Below are positions 54,833-64,000 of a DNA stretch of 64,000 nt, in pieces. Position numbers and translations under genes: made by a program. This DNA is from Pectobacterium brasiliense (GTDB lineage Bacteria > Pseudomonadota > Gammaproteobacteria > Enterobacterales > Enterobacteriaceae). The notes beneath the pieces were generated by a model. That model saw nothing but the letters and a program-made list of their open reading frames with translations. It did not search any database and was not told where the DNA came from. The stretch is taken from assembly GCF_013449685.1 (NCBI RefSeq), contig NZ_JACDSF010000050.1, positions 1-64,000 of the forward strand. The letters are read 5' to 3'. Positions within the stretch are counted from its first letter, which is position 1; each line of letters begins with the position of its first letter.

Positions 54833-54835
54833 CGC

Positions 54836-55459
54836 TTATTTAACCATCCAGTTATTCATCTTCAGCTTAATACGCTGTTCACCCTGAACCAGCTCCAGAC
54901 TGGTTGGCAGCGGAGGCGTTAACTCGGTGTTGTAGCTCTGATAGCTGACATTCCAGTTTTGGTTGCCCTGACGATAGGTGATGGTTTTCAGCAGATAGCG
55001 TTCATCCAGCGTGAATTCGGTGGCGTCACCTGGGATGCCGAGGATCCACTGGCGCAAATTATTTAGCGGGATCGCCATACCGGTCAGTTGCTGAATCATG
55101 TATTCGGCATCTTTACCCACGTAACGCTTACCCTGATTGTCGGTGATTTGCACGCCGTCAGGCTGGGCACGCAGTTCTAATTCGGTGCTGCCGAGCGGGT
55201 TGGTCAGCAGCAGTCGATAACGTTGCGGCGGTGTGTCCTGCCAGAAGAAATTGGCTGATACTCTTTTACTATCGGAGATATAGGCAAAAGCGCCGCGTAT
55301 CTGATATTGGCTGAGCTGCTGGACCTTTTGCTGATGCTGTTGCCACTCTGGCGAGGTAGGGCTTTTACCCGTTTGGGTCGGTTGATTAATGCTACAGGCG
55401 GCAAGCAATACGCTGGCTAAAGGCAGTAAACGCAGGCATCGGACGGTTTTGGTTGGCAT
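54836..55459 (-). CDS. lolB: Outer-membrane lipoprotein receptor LolB
   Basis: A 207-residue lipoprotein that accepts lipoproteins from LolA and inserts them into the outer membrane. The lipobox is [12 protein letters not shown] with Cys22 as the lipidated residue. The mature part is an open beta-barrel ([39 protein letters not shown]). Start 55459 gives the family N-terminus; the upstream extension does not. It is divergent to hemA, as in other enterobacteria. Confidence 0.96.
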   Translation of the reverse strand: MPTKTVRCLRLLPLASVLLAACSINQPTQTGKSPTSPEWQQHQQKVQQLSQYQIRGAFAYISDSKRVSANFFWQDTPPQRYRLLLTNPLGSTELELRAQPDGVQITDNQGKRYVGKDAEYMIQQLTGMAIPLNNLRQWILGIPGDATEFTLDERYLLKTITYRQGNQNWNVSYQSYNTELTPPLPTSLELVQGEQRIKLKMNNWMVK

Positions 55460-55691
55460 GTCGGTCGTATCCTGTAAATGAACGAAGTCCGTGAAATACG
55501 TCACGCTAACGGGCTTACCGCTCAGCGTCAATGATTGTTATTCGTTAATGGCGTTTATTGTTTTTTGTCAAAAAGTGACTACCTCAGACGAGGTGTATCG
55601 CGTGCTGTCGCTTTTCTTGCACTCCTGCATCAAGTAGAATGCGGTTCAAACGAAATCCATACTAAGACCGGTATTACTCAGAAACAGCCTA

Positions 55692-56948
55692 ATGACCCTG
55701 CTTGCGCTTGGTATTAATCACAAAACCGCACCGGTTTCTCTGCGTGAACGTGTTGTGTTCTCACCAGATAAACTCGGGGTGGCCCTCGACAGTCTGCTAC
55801 AGCAACCGCTGGTGCAGGGCGGCGTTGTGCTGTCTACGTGCAATCGCACGGAACTCTATCTTAGCGTTGACGAACAGGAAAACCAGCGGGAGCAGCTGAT
55901 TCGCTGGCTGTGTGAATATCATCAACTGCGCCCGGAAGACGTCAACGGCAGCCTGTACTGGCATCAGGATAATGCTGCCGTTAGCCATTTGATGCGTGTT
56001 GCCAGCGGTCTGGATTCTCTGGTGTTAGGCGAACCGCAGATTTTGGGGCAGGTGAAGAAGGCGTTTGCCGAATCACAGCGTGGTCATTCCTTGTCCAGCG
56101 AACTGGAGCGGCTATTCCAGAAATCTTTTACTGTGGCCAAGCGTGTTCGTACGGAAACGGATATCGGTGCCAGCGCGGTGTCGGTGGCATTTGCTGCCTG
56201 TACGCTGGCGCGGCAGATTTTTGAATCACTGGCGGATGTCACGGTGCTGCTGGTCGGTGCCGGAGAAACTATTGACCTGGTCGCTCGTTATCTTCGCGAG
56301 CACAAAGTGCAGAAAATGGTGATCGCGAACCGCACCCGTGAACGTGCGCAGGCGCTGGCAGCAGAAGTGGGCGCAGACGTCATCACGCTGGCAGAGCTGG
56401 ACGAACAGCTCGTTCAGGCCGATATCGTGATCAGTTCAACGGCAAGTACGTTGCCGATTATCGGAAAAGGGATGATGGAACGGACGCTGAAGGCGAGACG
56501 GAATCAGCCAATGCTGATGGTGGATATTGCGGTTCCGCGTGATATTGAGCCGGAAGTCGGCAAATTACCGAACGTTTATCTCTACAGCGTGGACGATCTG
56601 CACGCGATTATTCAGCATAACCTTGCGCAGCGCAAAGCGGCGGCGGTGCAGGCTGAATCTATCGTGCAGCAGGAAAGCTCTGACTTCATGGCGTGGCTGC
56701 GTGCGCAGTCCGCGGTGGAGACCATTCGTGATTATCGTGCTCAGGCCGATGAATTGCGTGCGGAAATGACGGCCAAGGCGCTGGCTGCCATCCAACAAGG
56801 CAATGATGTTGAAGCGGTGATTCAGGAACTGACCCACCGTTTGACCAACCGTCTGATTCACGCGCCGACCAAGTCCCTTCAGCAAGCCGCTCGTGACGGC
56901 GACCAACACCGGTTACAAATTTTACGTGACAGCCTTGGGCTGGACTAG
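55692..56948 (+). CDS. hemA: Glutamyl-tRNA reductase
   Basis: A 418-residue enzyme, first committed step of tetrapyrrole synthesis through the C5 pathway: glutamyl-tRNA to glutamate-1-semialdehyde with NADPH. Catalytic Cys50 is in [12 protein letters not shown]. The NADPH domain has [17 protein letters not shown] and the dimerisation tail ends LRDSLGLD. The N-terminus [20 protein letters not shown] is typical. It is followed by prfA after 46 bases, the usual hemA-prfA-prmC order. Confidence 0.97.
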   Translation: MTLLALGINHKTAPVSLRERVVFSPDKLGVALDSLLQQPLVQGGVVLSTCNRTELYLSVDEQENQREQLIRWLCEYHQLRPEDVNGSLYWHQDNAAVSHLMRVASGLDSLVLGEPQILGQVKKAFAESQRGHSLSSELERLFQKSFTVAKRVRTETDIGASAVSVAFAACTLARQIFESLADVTVLLVGAGETIDLVARYLREHKVQKMVIANRTRERAQALAAEVGADVITLAELDEQLVQADIVISSTASTLPIIGKGMMERTLKARRNQPMLMVDIAVPRDIEPEVGKLPNVYLYSVDDLHAIIQHNLAQRKAAAVQAESIVQQESSDFMAWLRAQSAVETIRDYRAQADELRAEMTAKALAAIQQGNDVEAVIQELTHRLTNRLIHAPTKSLQQAARDGDQHRLQILRDSLGLD

Positions 56949-56994
56949 CATTCATCTCTACTATTTATTTCTACTACAGGATTTAACCGCCCGC

Positions 56995-58077
56995 ATGAAG
57001 CCTTCTATTGTTGCTAAACTGGAAGCGTTACAAGAACGCCATGAAGAAGTCCAGGCGTTACTCGGTGAGCCCAGCGTCATCGCTGATATGGATCGCTTTC
57101 GCGCGTTGTCGCGAGAATATGCGCAGCTCACTGATATTACCCGCTGTTTCCAGCAATGGCAGCAGGCGCAAGAGGATCAGCAAACCGCAGAAATGATGCT
57201 GGACGATCCTGAAATGCGCGATATGGCGCAGGAAGAGTTGAAAGAAAGCAAAGCGACTATTGAAGCACTGGAGCAGCAGCTTCAGGTGCTGTTGTTGCCG
57301 AAAGATCCCGACGATGAGCGCGGCTGTTTTCTGGAAGTGCGCGCCGGAACGGGCGGCGACGAAGCGGCGATCTTTGCCGGCGATCTGTTCCGCATGTATA
57401 GCCGTTATGCTGAATCACGCCGCTGGCGCGTTGAGGTGGTGAGCGCCAGCGATGGTGAACATGGCGGCTATAAAGAAGTTATCGCCAAAATCTCTGGTGA
57501 TGGTGTGTACGGTCAGCTCAAGTTTGAATCCGGCGGTCATCGCGTTCAGCGCGTTCCCGCGACGGAATCTCAAGGGCGCATTCACACCTCGGCCTGTACG
57601 GTCGCCGTGATGGCGGAAGTGCCAGAAGCGGAGATGCCGGACATCAACCCAGCGGATTTACGCATCGATACCTTCCGCTCTTCTGGCGCGGGCGGTCAGC
57701 ACGTTAACACCACCGATTCCGCTATCCGTATTACCCACTTGCCAACCGGTATTGTCGTGGAGTGCCAGGACGAGCGTTCACAGCACAAAAACAAAGCCAA
57801 AGCGTTGTCGGTGTTGGGCGCGCGTATTCGTGCCGCAGAAGTGCAGAAACGTCAGTTGGAAGAAGCGTCAACCCGCCGTAACCTGCTCGGCAGCGGCGAT
57901 CGCTCTGACCGTATTCGTACTTACAATTTCCCGCAGGGAAGGGTGACCGATCACCGCATTAACCTGACGCTTTACCGGCTGGATGAAGTCATGGAAGGGA
58001 AACTGGACACGCTGATTCAGCCGGTCGTGCAGGAATACCAGGCCGATCAGCTTGCTGCGTTGTCCGAGCAGGAATAA
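56995..58077 (+). CDS. prfA: Peptide chain release factor 1
   Basis: A 360-residue class I release factor for UAG and UAA. The GGQ motif is in [17 protein letters not shown]; the codon-recognition PxT element is close to [15 protein letters not shown]. Start 56995 gives the family N-terminus ([23 protein letters not shown]); the in-frame upstream reading lies inside hemA. The stop overlaps the prmC start (TAATGA), so release factor and its methylase are translated together. Confidence 0.97.
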   Translation: MKPSIVAKLEALQERHEEVQALLGEPSVIADMDRFRALSREYAQLTDITRCFQQWQQAQEDQQTAEMMLDDPEMRDMAQEELKESKATIEALEQQLQVLLLPKDPDDERGCFLEVRAGTGGDEAAIFAGDLFRMYSRYAESRRWRVEVVSASDGEHGGYKEVIAKISGDGVYGQLKFESGGHRVQRVPATESQGRIHTSACTVAVMAEVPEAEMPDINPADLRIDTFRSSGAGGQHVNTTDSAIRITHLPTGIVVECQDERSQHKNKAKALSVLGARIRAAEVQKRQLEEASTRRNLLGSGDRSDRIRTYNFPQGRVTDHRINLTLYRLDEVMEGKLDTLIQPVVQEYQADQLAALSEQE

Positions 58078-58922
58078 TGACGTATCAGGATTGGTTAATC
58101 TCGGCCACGGCGCAGCTCGCGGCGGGAGAAAGTCCGAAGCGAGATGCGGAAGTTTTGCTGGGGTTTGTGACTGGCAAGTCCCGTACGTTCTTGCTGGCGT
58201 TTGGTGAAACTGAGCTGAACGTGGCTGAGCAGCAGCAGTTAACTGAACTGCTGGCGCGTCGTGAACAGGGCGAACCCATCGCTTATTTAATCGGCGTGCG
58301 CGAGTTCTGGTCACTGTCGCTGGCTGTTTCGCCCGCCACGCTGATTCCTCGTCCCGATACCGAATGTCTGGTCGAACAAGCCTTGCTACGCCTGCCTCAA
58401 ACGCCGTGTGCTGTGCTGGATTTGGGCACGGGAACCGGTGCGATTGCGCTGGCGCTGGCGAGTGAACGGCGTGATTGCCGGGTGACTGGCGTTGATGTTC
58501 ACCCCGATGCCGTTGCGTTAGCGACAAAAAACGCCCAGCAATTGGGGCTCGACAACGCCCATTTCTTATCCGGAAGCTGGTATTCACCGCTTGATCACAC
58601 CCGCTTTGCGCTTATCGCCAGTAACCCCCCGTATATTGATGCCGATGATGTGCATCTGTCGCAGGGCGATGTCCGTTTTGAACCTGCCAGCGCGCTGATT
58701 GCCGCCGACAACGGACTGGCGGATTTACGCACGATTATTGAATCTGCGCCGCATTATTTGGACGACGGTGGCTGGCTGCTGCTGGAACATGGCTGGCAGC
58801 AGGCTGATGCGGTGCGTCAGCTATTGCAGGCCCGAGGATTTACACAAATAGAAACCTGTCAAGACTATGGTGGCAATGACCGCGTGTCGTTAGGACGCTG
58901 GTCGGATGCCCCAATTTATTAG
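58077..58922 (+). CDS. prmC: Release factor glutamine methyltransferase
   Basis: A 281-residue SAM-dependent enzyme that methylates the Gln of the GGQ motif in release factors 1 and 2. The SAM loop is VLDLGTGTGAIALALASE and the catalytic NPPY is in LIASNPPYIDADD. The N-terminal helical domain (about 1-80) is present. Directly coupled to prfA, its substrate. Confidence 0.96.
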   Translation: MTYQDWLISATAQLAAGESPKRDAEVLLGFVTGKSRTFLLAFGETELNVAEQQQLTELLARREQGEPIAYLIGVREFWSLSLAVSPATLIPRPDTECLVEQALLRLPQTPCAVLDLGTGTGAIALALASERRDCRVTGVDVHPDAVALATKNAQQLGLDNAHFLSGSWYSPLDHTRFALIASNPPYIDADDVHLSQGDVRFEPASALIAADNGLADLRTIIESAPHYLDDGGWLLLEHGWQQADAVRQLLQARGFTQIETCQDYGGNDRVSLGRWSDAPIY

Positions 58923-58927
58923 GAGCA

Positions 58928-59329
58928 ATGGACGTGATAACTCTTTACCCAGCCACGATATATCTGCATCTGGCAACGGTTGGTATCAGTATTTCCCTGT
59001 TTGTGATTCGTTTTTTTTGGCTGTGCCGGCAATCCGCTATGCTGCAACAGCGCTGGGTGAAAATCCTGCCGCATATTAACGACACCTTGTTATTAATCAG
59101 CGGTATTGGTTTAATCGTTCTCAGCCATACGTATCCGTTTACTCCCGAGCAAAGCTGGCTGACGGAAAAACTGTTTGGCGTTATCATTTATATCCTTCTT
59201 GGCGCTATCGCCTTGGGGAAACGCCCCCGTAGTCAGAACGTTCGCTGGCTGGCGTTTGTATCTGCTTTACTATGCTTTGGTGCGGTCGTGCTGTTGGCAC
59301 TGACGCAGTCACCGTTGCTGATGGAATAA
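58928..59329 (+). CDS. sirB2: SirB2-family inner-membrane protein
   Basis: A 133-residue protein with four predicted membrane segments (HLATVGISISLFVIRFFWL, DTLLLISGIGLIVLS, KLFGVIIYILLGAIALG and LAFVSALLCFGAVVLLAL). It matches the invasion gene expression up-regulator SirB2 (YchQ) of enterobacteria in length and place between prmC and sirB1. The start follows AGGAGCA. The molecular function is unknown. Confidence 0.9.
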   Translation: MDVITLYPATIYLHLATVGISISLFVIRFFWLCRQSAMLQQRWVKILPHINDTLLLISGIGLIVLSHTYPFTPEQSWLTEKLFGVIIYILLGAIALGKRPRSQNVRWLAFVSALLCFGAVVLLALTQSPLLME

Positions 59330-59331
59330 TT

Positions 59332-60141
59332 ATGAGTGCTATTGCTGATTTTGAATTCAACCAGTCACTGCTAAGTGATGGTGTCGTGTTGGTTTCACAG
59401 GCGATTCGCCGCGACTTTCCCGCTCAGGATGTGCGGCAAAATCTGCAACAGTTGGTTGAGAGCGCCCGAGCCGCTATTCCTGACGGTCTTGAGCAAGATC
59501 TTCAGCTTGAAAAACTGATTGAGCTGTTTTATCACACTTGGGGATTCGGTGGTGCGGGCGGCGTTTATCGCCTGTCTGATGCGCTGTGGCTGGATCAGGT
59601 GCTTGAATCTCGTCAGGGCCTGCCTGTGTCGCTGGGTATCATCTTTCTGCATATCGCCAATGAACTCGGTCTGCCGCTGATGCCAGTGATTTTCCCGACG
59701 CAGCTGATTCTGCGCGCCGACTGGCTCGACGAAGAAATGTGGCTGATCAATCCGTTAAATGGCGATACGCTGAGCGAGCATGTGCTGGAAGTGTGGCTGA
59801 AAGGGAATATTGGCCCGTCAACCCGCCTGCTCGATGAAGATCTGGATGAAGCGGAGAACGTCATGATCGTGCGTAAAATGCTCGACACGCTGAAAGTCGC
59901 CCTGATGGAAGAAAAACAGATGGAGCTGGCGCTGAGAGCCAGCGAAGCGGTGCTGCAGTTTGACCCGGACGACCCTTACGAAATCCGCGATCGCGGCCTG
60001 ATTTATGCTCAACTGGATTGCGACCATATTGCGCTGTCCGATCTCAACTATTTCGTCGAACAGTGCCCAGAAGATCCGGTGAGTGAAATGATAAAAGTAC
60101 AGATTCACTCGATAGAGCAAAAACAGATTGTCTTGCATTAA
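59332..60141 (+). CDS. sirB1: SirB1-family protein with transglutaminase-like and TPR parts
   Basis: A 269-residue protein (YchA). The N-terminal two-thirds is a transglutaminase-like fold (LPVSLGIIFLHIANELGLPLMPVIFPTQLILR) without a full catalytic triad visible. The last third has a tetratricopeptide-type helical pair (ALRASEAVLQFDPDDPYEIRDRGLIYAQLDC). Start 59332 comes two bases behind the sirB2 stop, so the two are coupled. The neighbour kdsA follows after 75 bases. Its biochemical role has not been settled in the family. Confidence 0.92.
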   Translation: MSAIADFEFNQSLLSDGVVLVSQAIRRDFPAQDVRQNLQQLVESARAAIPDGLEQDLQLEKLIELFYHTWGFGGAGGVYRLSDALWLDQVLESRQGLPVSLGIIFLHIANELGLPLMPVIFPTQLILRADWLDEEMWLINPLNGDTLSEHVLEVWLKGNIGPSTRLLDEDLDEAENVMIVRKMLDTLKVALMEEKQMELALRASEAVLQFDPDDPYEIRDRGLIYAQLDCDHIALSDLNYFVEQCPEDPVSEMIKVQIHSIEQKQIVLH

Positions 60142-60189
60142 AAAAACAGTCTTACATTAAGAAACCGTTTTGCAGTAATGCTACGTTAA

Positions 60190-61071
<882 letters not shown>

Positions 61072-61083
61072 TTTTACTCAAAC

Positions 61084-61109
61084 AAAAACCCGCGATATCG
61101 CGGGTTTTT
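61084..61109. terminator. Terminator between kdsA and ydgH
   Basis: AAAAACCCGCGA and TCGCGGGTTTTT form a perfect palindrome that can serve both convergent genes. Confidence 0.9.
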
Positions 61110-61154
61110 ATGTTTATAACGTTCGCCGTTTTCTACGACACAGCGCGATGTCTG

Positions 61155-62108
61155 TTATTTATAGAGATCGGCACTGATGGTCATGTTGTTGCCTTTGCCT
61201 TCCCACTGTCTGGTGATGTGGTAGTACTTGGCACCTTTCTCGCCCGCGCGTTTAGCAACGGCCTCAGACACCTGCGTCATATTGGTGTAGTTGCCACGGA
61301 ACTGAATAGAGTTGAAAGGCACCATCTGCGCTGCCGTAGCATTGTTCAGTTCCTGAATTTTGGAACCATCCATTAACGTTACCGTGTAACGTCCACCTTT
61401 TGATGATTGCGTTTCAAAGAAGTTACCTACGTTACGGCTTGGGCTACCTGAGTTAGCGACACCAGGAATTTCTACCTTAGCGGCTTCTGTACCACCCGCA
61501 GCCAGCGCAGCACGGCCTGCATCAGAATCCGCAGGGATGACGTCGGTGCTCTGGGTCTGGCGCTTCGGTGCGTCGGCTTTATAAATGTAGGCAGTAATTT
61601 TTTGGTTGCCGCTATTCGAGTTCACATCAACCTGACGAACGATGTAGAACGAATCGGCATTTTTCTCTTTTGCTGCTTTCGCAATGGCGTCGTTTACGTC
61701 AGGTTGGCTGCGGAAGAACCCGCCAACGGTGACGGTGTCATAGGGTTCCAACCCGTACGCCACATCTTTCGGCAGCTCTTTCACGCCGTAGAAGGTGCGG
61801 AATTGGATATCCTGATTCGCCTTTGGCGCATCTTTGCGATACAGATCGACCGTGACATTCCAGTGCCCACTCGAATTAGCGTCATCCATCGCTTGTACAT
61901 AAAACGACTCTGCACCCAGCTTATCGGCGCGTTTTGAGGCTGCGGCTACTGCTTCATTGATCGCGTTAAAACGTCCTTTAAACGTAATTCGTTCAAAGGG
62001 TTGCAGGGATTCTGCCTGTTCAGGCGTCAGTTCCTGTGCAGCCTGCGCTGAAAATGCCGAGAGTGATAACAACAATGTAGATGCAATAACAGTAGTCTTC
62101 AGCTTCAT
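61155..62108 (-). CDS. ydgH: YdgH-type periplasmic protein with three YdgH/BhsA/McbA repeats
   Basis: A 317-residue secreted protein. The signal peptide is [20 protein letters not shown]. Three copies of the DUF1471 domain follow: ESLQPFERITFKGRFNAINEAVAAASKRADKLGAESFYV, then LEPYDTVTVGGFFRSQPDVNDAIAKAAKEKNADSFYIVRQ, and last MVPFNSIQFRGNYTNMTQVSEAVAKRAGEKGAKYYHITRQ. Each ends in a strand such as WNVTVDLYRK or MTISADLYK. Start 62108 follows AAAGGATTTTTT; the reading to 62258 is too long. Related small proteins (BhsA, McbA) affect stress resistance and biofilm; in YdgH itself a cell-envelope role is inferred. Confidence 0.93.
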   Translation of the reverse strand: MKLKTTVIASTLLLSLSAFSAQAAQELTPEQAESLQPFERITFKGRFNAINEAVAAASKRADKLGAESFYVQAMDDANSSGHWNVTVDLYRKDAPKANQDIQFRTFYGVKELPKDVAYGLEPYDTVTVGGFFRSQPDVNDAIAKAAKEKNADSFYIVRQVDVNSNSGNQKITAYIYKADAPKRQTQSTDVIPADSDAGRAALAAGGTEAAKVEIPGVANSGSPSRNVGNFFETQSSKGGRYTVTLMDGSKIQELNNATAAQMVPFNSIQFRGNYTNMTQVSEAVAKRAGEKGAKYYHITRQWEGKGNNMTISADLYK

Positions 62109-62128
62109 AAAAAATCCTTTCGCCTTCC

Positions 62129-62150
62129 TGCCACTCGAATTATTTAAGGT
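62129..62150. repeat. Solo end of the palindromic repeat
   Basis: CTGCCACTCGAATTATTTAAGG matches the right end of the 125-base repeat at 34995-35119 (CTGAAACTCGAATTATTTAGG). The rest of the repeat is absent, so this is a remnant in the ydgH promoter region. Confidence 0.55.
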
Positions 62151-62687
62151 ATAGCAATCAACCTGTAACGGAATAGGGCTGATTATCGCACGGAATAAAT
62201 TCTTGTGCTTTAGCATTTTCAGCGGGCTGAAAAGCCATGATACTTCGGCTCGCAACAAGAAAAGTGCTAATAATAACGGTTAATGATTGTTTTAACATCA
62301 TAAGGGATATTTATACAATTTATCGCATTAACAACCTTGTAACACATCGTTTTTGTGAAACAGCCCAGAAAAATACTTCTGTAATAATGCTACAAAAGGC
62401 AGAGAAGAGCATGATTTTCGACCAAGAAAGGCTGACAGAACCTGTGATAACTCGGCTTTTCTGTGAAATTCATTTTATTTATGGATCATCGATCACATTT
62501 TCAGTACGTTATAAATGAGTTCGCCTACCGTGAGACGCCTCAAAAAACGTGTGGTAAGAAGATGATAAGACCCTCTTCCTACCGCGTGAATGCGGGGATA
62601 CAGGGTGCAGTAGGTCTCGGCGAATTCGTATAACAGAATAGGGTGAGAATAATAACCTTCGTTAAAATAAGCGAAAAGGGTATCAGC
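62151..62687. other. Intergenic region between ydgH and pntA
   Basis: About 540 bases contain promoters for both divergent genes. A 93-codon frame at 62237-62518 lacks coding character (no ribosome site, no recognisable protein). The second half (62520-62640) is GC-richer and might be a leader of pntAB, but no known motif was recognised. Confidence 0.4.
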
Positions 62688-64000
62688 ATGCGTATTGGTG
62701 TACCAAGAGAGCGGTTGGCCAATGAAGCCCGTGTAGCAGCGACGCCGAAAACGGTTGAACAGCTACTGAAACTGGGCTTTACGGTCTCGATAGAACGTGA
62801 AGCGGGAAAACTGGCAAGTTTTGATGATGCGGCATACGAAGAAGTCGGTGCGTCGATTGTTGACAGTTCGGAAGTCTGGCAAGCCGATATCGTCCTGAAG
62901 GTGAATGCACCGCAGGATGATGAAATCGAACTGACCCGCGCGGGCAGTACGGTTGTCAGCTTTATCTGGCCAGCGCAGAACCCAGAACTGCTGGCGAAGC
63001 TGGCTGCCCGTCAGGTGACGGTGATGGCGATGGATTCCGTGCCGCGTATTTCGCGCGCGCAGTCACTGGATGCGCTCAGCTCGATGGCTAACATCGCGGG
63101 CTATCGTGCCATCGTTGAAGCTGCTCACGAGTTTGGCCGCTTCTTTACTGGGCAGATTACCGCCGCAGGTAAAGTTCCGCCTGCTAAGGTTATGATTATC
63201 GGGGCTGGCGTGGCTGGTTTGGCTGCGATCGGTGCCGCAGGTAGCTTAGGTGCTATCGTTCGTGCTTTTGATACCCGCCCTGAAGTAAAAGAGCAGGTTA
63301 AGAGCATGGGGGCTGAATTCCTCGAACTCGACTTTGAAGAAGAAGCAGGCAGCGGTGACGGCTATGCCAAAGTCATGTCTGAAGCCTTTATCAAAGCCGA
63401 AATGGAACTGTTTGCCGCTCAGGCAAAAGAAGTCGACATTATCGTCACTACCGCACTGATCCCTGGAAAACCGGCACCGCGCCTGATCACCAAAGAAATG
63501 GTGCTGAGCATGAAGCCCGGCAGCGTGATTGTCGATTTAGCGGCGCAAACGGGCGGGAACTGTGAATTGACCGTAGCCGATCGCGTCACCGTGACGGAAA
63601 ACGGCGTCAAAATTATCGGCTACACCGATTTACCTAGCCGTCTGCCGACGCAATCCTCACAGCTTTACGGTACGAACCTGGTTAACCTGCTGAAATTACT
63701 CTGCAAAGAGAAAGACGGCGAGATCGACGTCGATTTTGACGATACCGTGATTCGTGGCGTGACCGTCATTAAAGAAGGTGAGATCACCTGGCCGGCACCT
63801 CCTATTCAGGTTTCCGCACAGCCACAGCAGGCAAAACCTGCCGCTGCAATGGTGAAGGAAGAAGCCAAACCGACGTCGCCGTGGAAGAAATATGCGTTCC
63901 TCGTGATCGCCATCCTGCTGTTTGGCTGGCTGGCCGATGTTGCGCCTAAAGAGTTCTTGTCTCACTTTACCGTTTTTGCGCTGTCCTGCGTGGTGGGTTA
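62688..64000 (+). CDS. pntA: NAD(P) transhydrogenase subunit alpha, 5' part
   Basis: The proton-pumping transhydrogenase alpha subunit, which moves hydride from NADH to NADP+. The frame is open to the window end, so the C-terminus is missing; about 437 residues are visible of a usual 510. Domain I starts [31 protein letters not shown] and holds the NAD loop [35 protein letters not shown]-like segment ([17 protein letters not shown]) and a first membrane part ([16 protein letters not shown]) follow. ATG 62688 is preceded by AAAAGGGTATCAGC. pntB is expected directly downstream. Confidence 0.96.
   Translation, partial: MRIGVPRERLANEARVAATPKTVEQLLKLGFTVSIEREAGKLASFDDAAYEEVGASIVDSSEVWQADIVLKVNAPQDDEIELTRAGSTVVSFIWPAQNPELLAKLAARQVTVMAMDSVPRISRAQSLDALSSMANIAGYRAIVEAAHEFGRFFTGQITAAGKVPPAKVMIIGAGVAGLAAIGAAGSLGAIVRAFDTRPEVKEQVKSMGAEFLELDFEEEAGSGDGYAKVMSEAFIKAEMELFAAQAKEVDIIVTTALIPGKPAPRLITKEMVLSMKPGSVIVDLAAQTGGNCELTVADRVTVTENGVKIIGYTDLPSRLPTQSSQLYGTNLVNLLKLLCKEKDGEIDVDFDDTVIRGVTVIKEGEITWPAPPIQVSAQPQQAKPAAAMVKEEAKPTSPWKKYAFLVIAILLFGWLADVAPKEFLSHFTVFALSCVVG

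Noticed and set aside
62237-62518. 93-codon frame between ydgH and pntA
   Set aside because: There is no ribosome site, composition is like intergenic DNA and it overlaps the likely ydgH promoter.

Overview
The window looks like chromosome of a soft-rot enterobacterium, most probably Pectobacterium. The basis is a pectin-catabolism block (family 2 pectate lyase, two KdgM-type oligogalacturonate porins, a near-perfect KdgR box) together with the standard enterobacterial order ychF-pth-ychH-prs-ispE-lolB-hemA-prfA-prmC-sirB2-sirB1-kdsA. Species cannot be fixed from the sequence alone.

Layout. 1-2.9 kb: end of a small repeat, a GntR/FCD regulator, the relic of a carbon-nitrogen hydrolase, and an orphan iron-type solute-binding protein. 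3.0-7.5 kb: pectin module on the minus strand (periplasmic pectate lyase, two KdgM-like porins) with a KdgR operator in the long upstream region, and an unlisted 58-residue membrane-anchored protein. 7.6-8.6 kb: Gfo/Idh/MocA dehydrogenase. 8.7-20.7 kb: one long nitrogen operon (allophanate hydrolase, urea carboxylase, GntR regulator, urtABCDE) behind a sigma54-like promoter, giving urease-independent use of urea. 20.7-22.2 kb: AT-rich insertion with a secreted Cys-containing protein and a decayed second copy of the urtE tail. 22.3-24.5 kb: arsRBC arsenic resistance.

24.5-33.4 kb: amino-acid ABC transporter, GNAT acetyltransferase, flavin-dependent monooxygenase, flavin reductase, M20 deacylase and a second luciferase-like protein. 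This gene set matches the Bacillus yxe/sna logic for salvage of S-modified cysteines (acetylate, oxidise, deacetylate). Inside it is the fused head and tail of a deleted second binding protein. 33.5-38.4 kb: a small soluble protein, then ascG and ascFB for aryl-beta-glucosides. 38.4-42.4 kb is a patchwork: a break where two truncated genes meet, zinT and a COG0523 zinc GTPase sharing a perfect palindromic Zur-like box, a decayed tRNA-Leu, and a uracil-DNA-glycosylase-like protein. 42.4-44.5 kb: RNA-repair pair, an RNA ligase followed by an HD-phosphoesterase/polynucleotide-kinase fusion. 45-50.2 kb: small secreted protein, NTF2-like protein and divergent LysR regulator, NAPE-PLD-like metallo-hydrolase, a MITE-like repeat and an AT-rich TrkH/TrkG potassium transporter. 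50.3 kb to the end: conserved core genes, then ydgH and the 5' part of pntA.

The most interesting loci are the RNA ligase/HD-Pnk cassette with its roughly 500-base leader without a gene, the S-modified-cysteine salvage cluster, and the scars (tRNA-Leu relic, urtE tail duplication, fused gene fragments) that mark past insertions and deletions. No CRISPR array, rRNA, intact tRNA or complete insertion sequence was seen.
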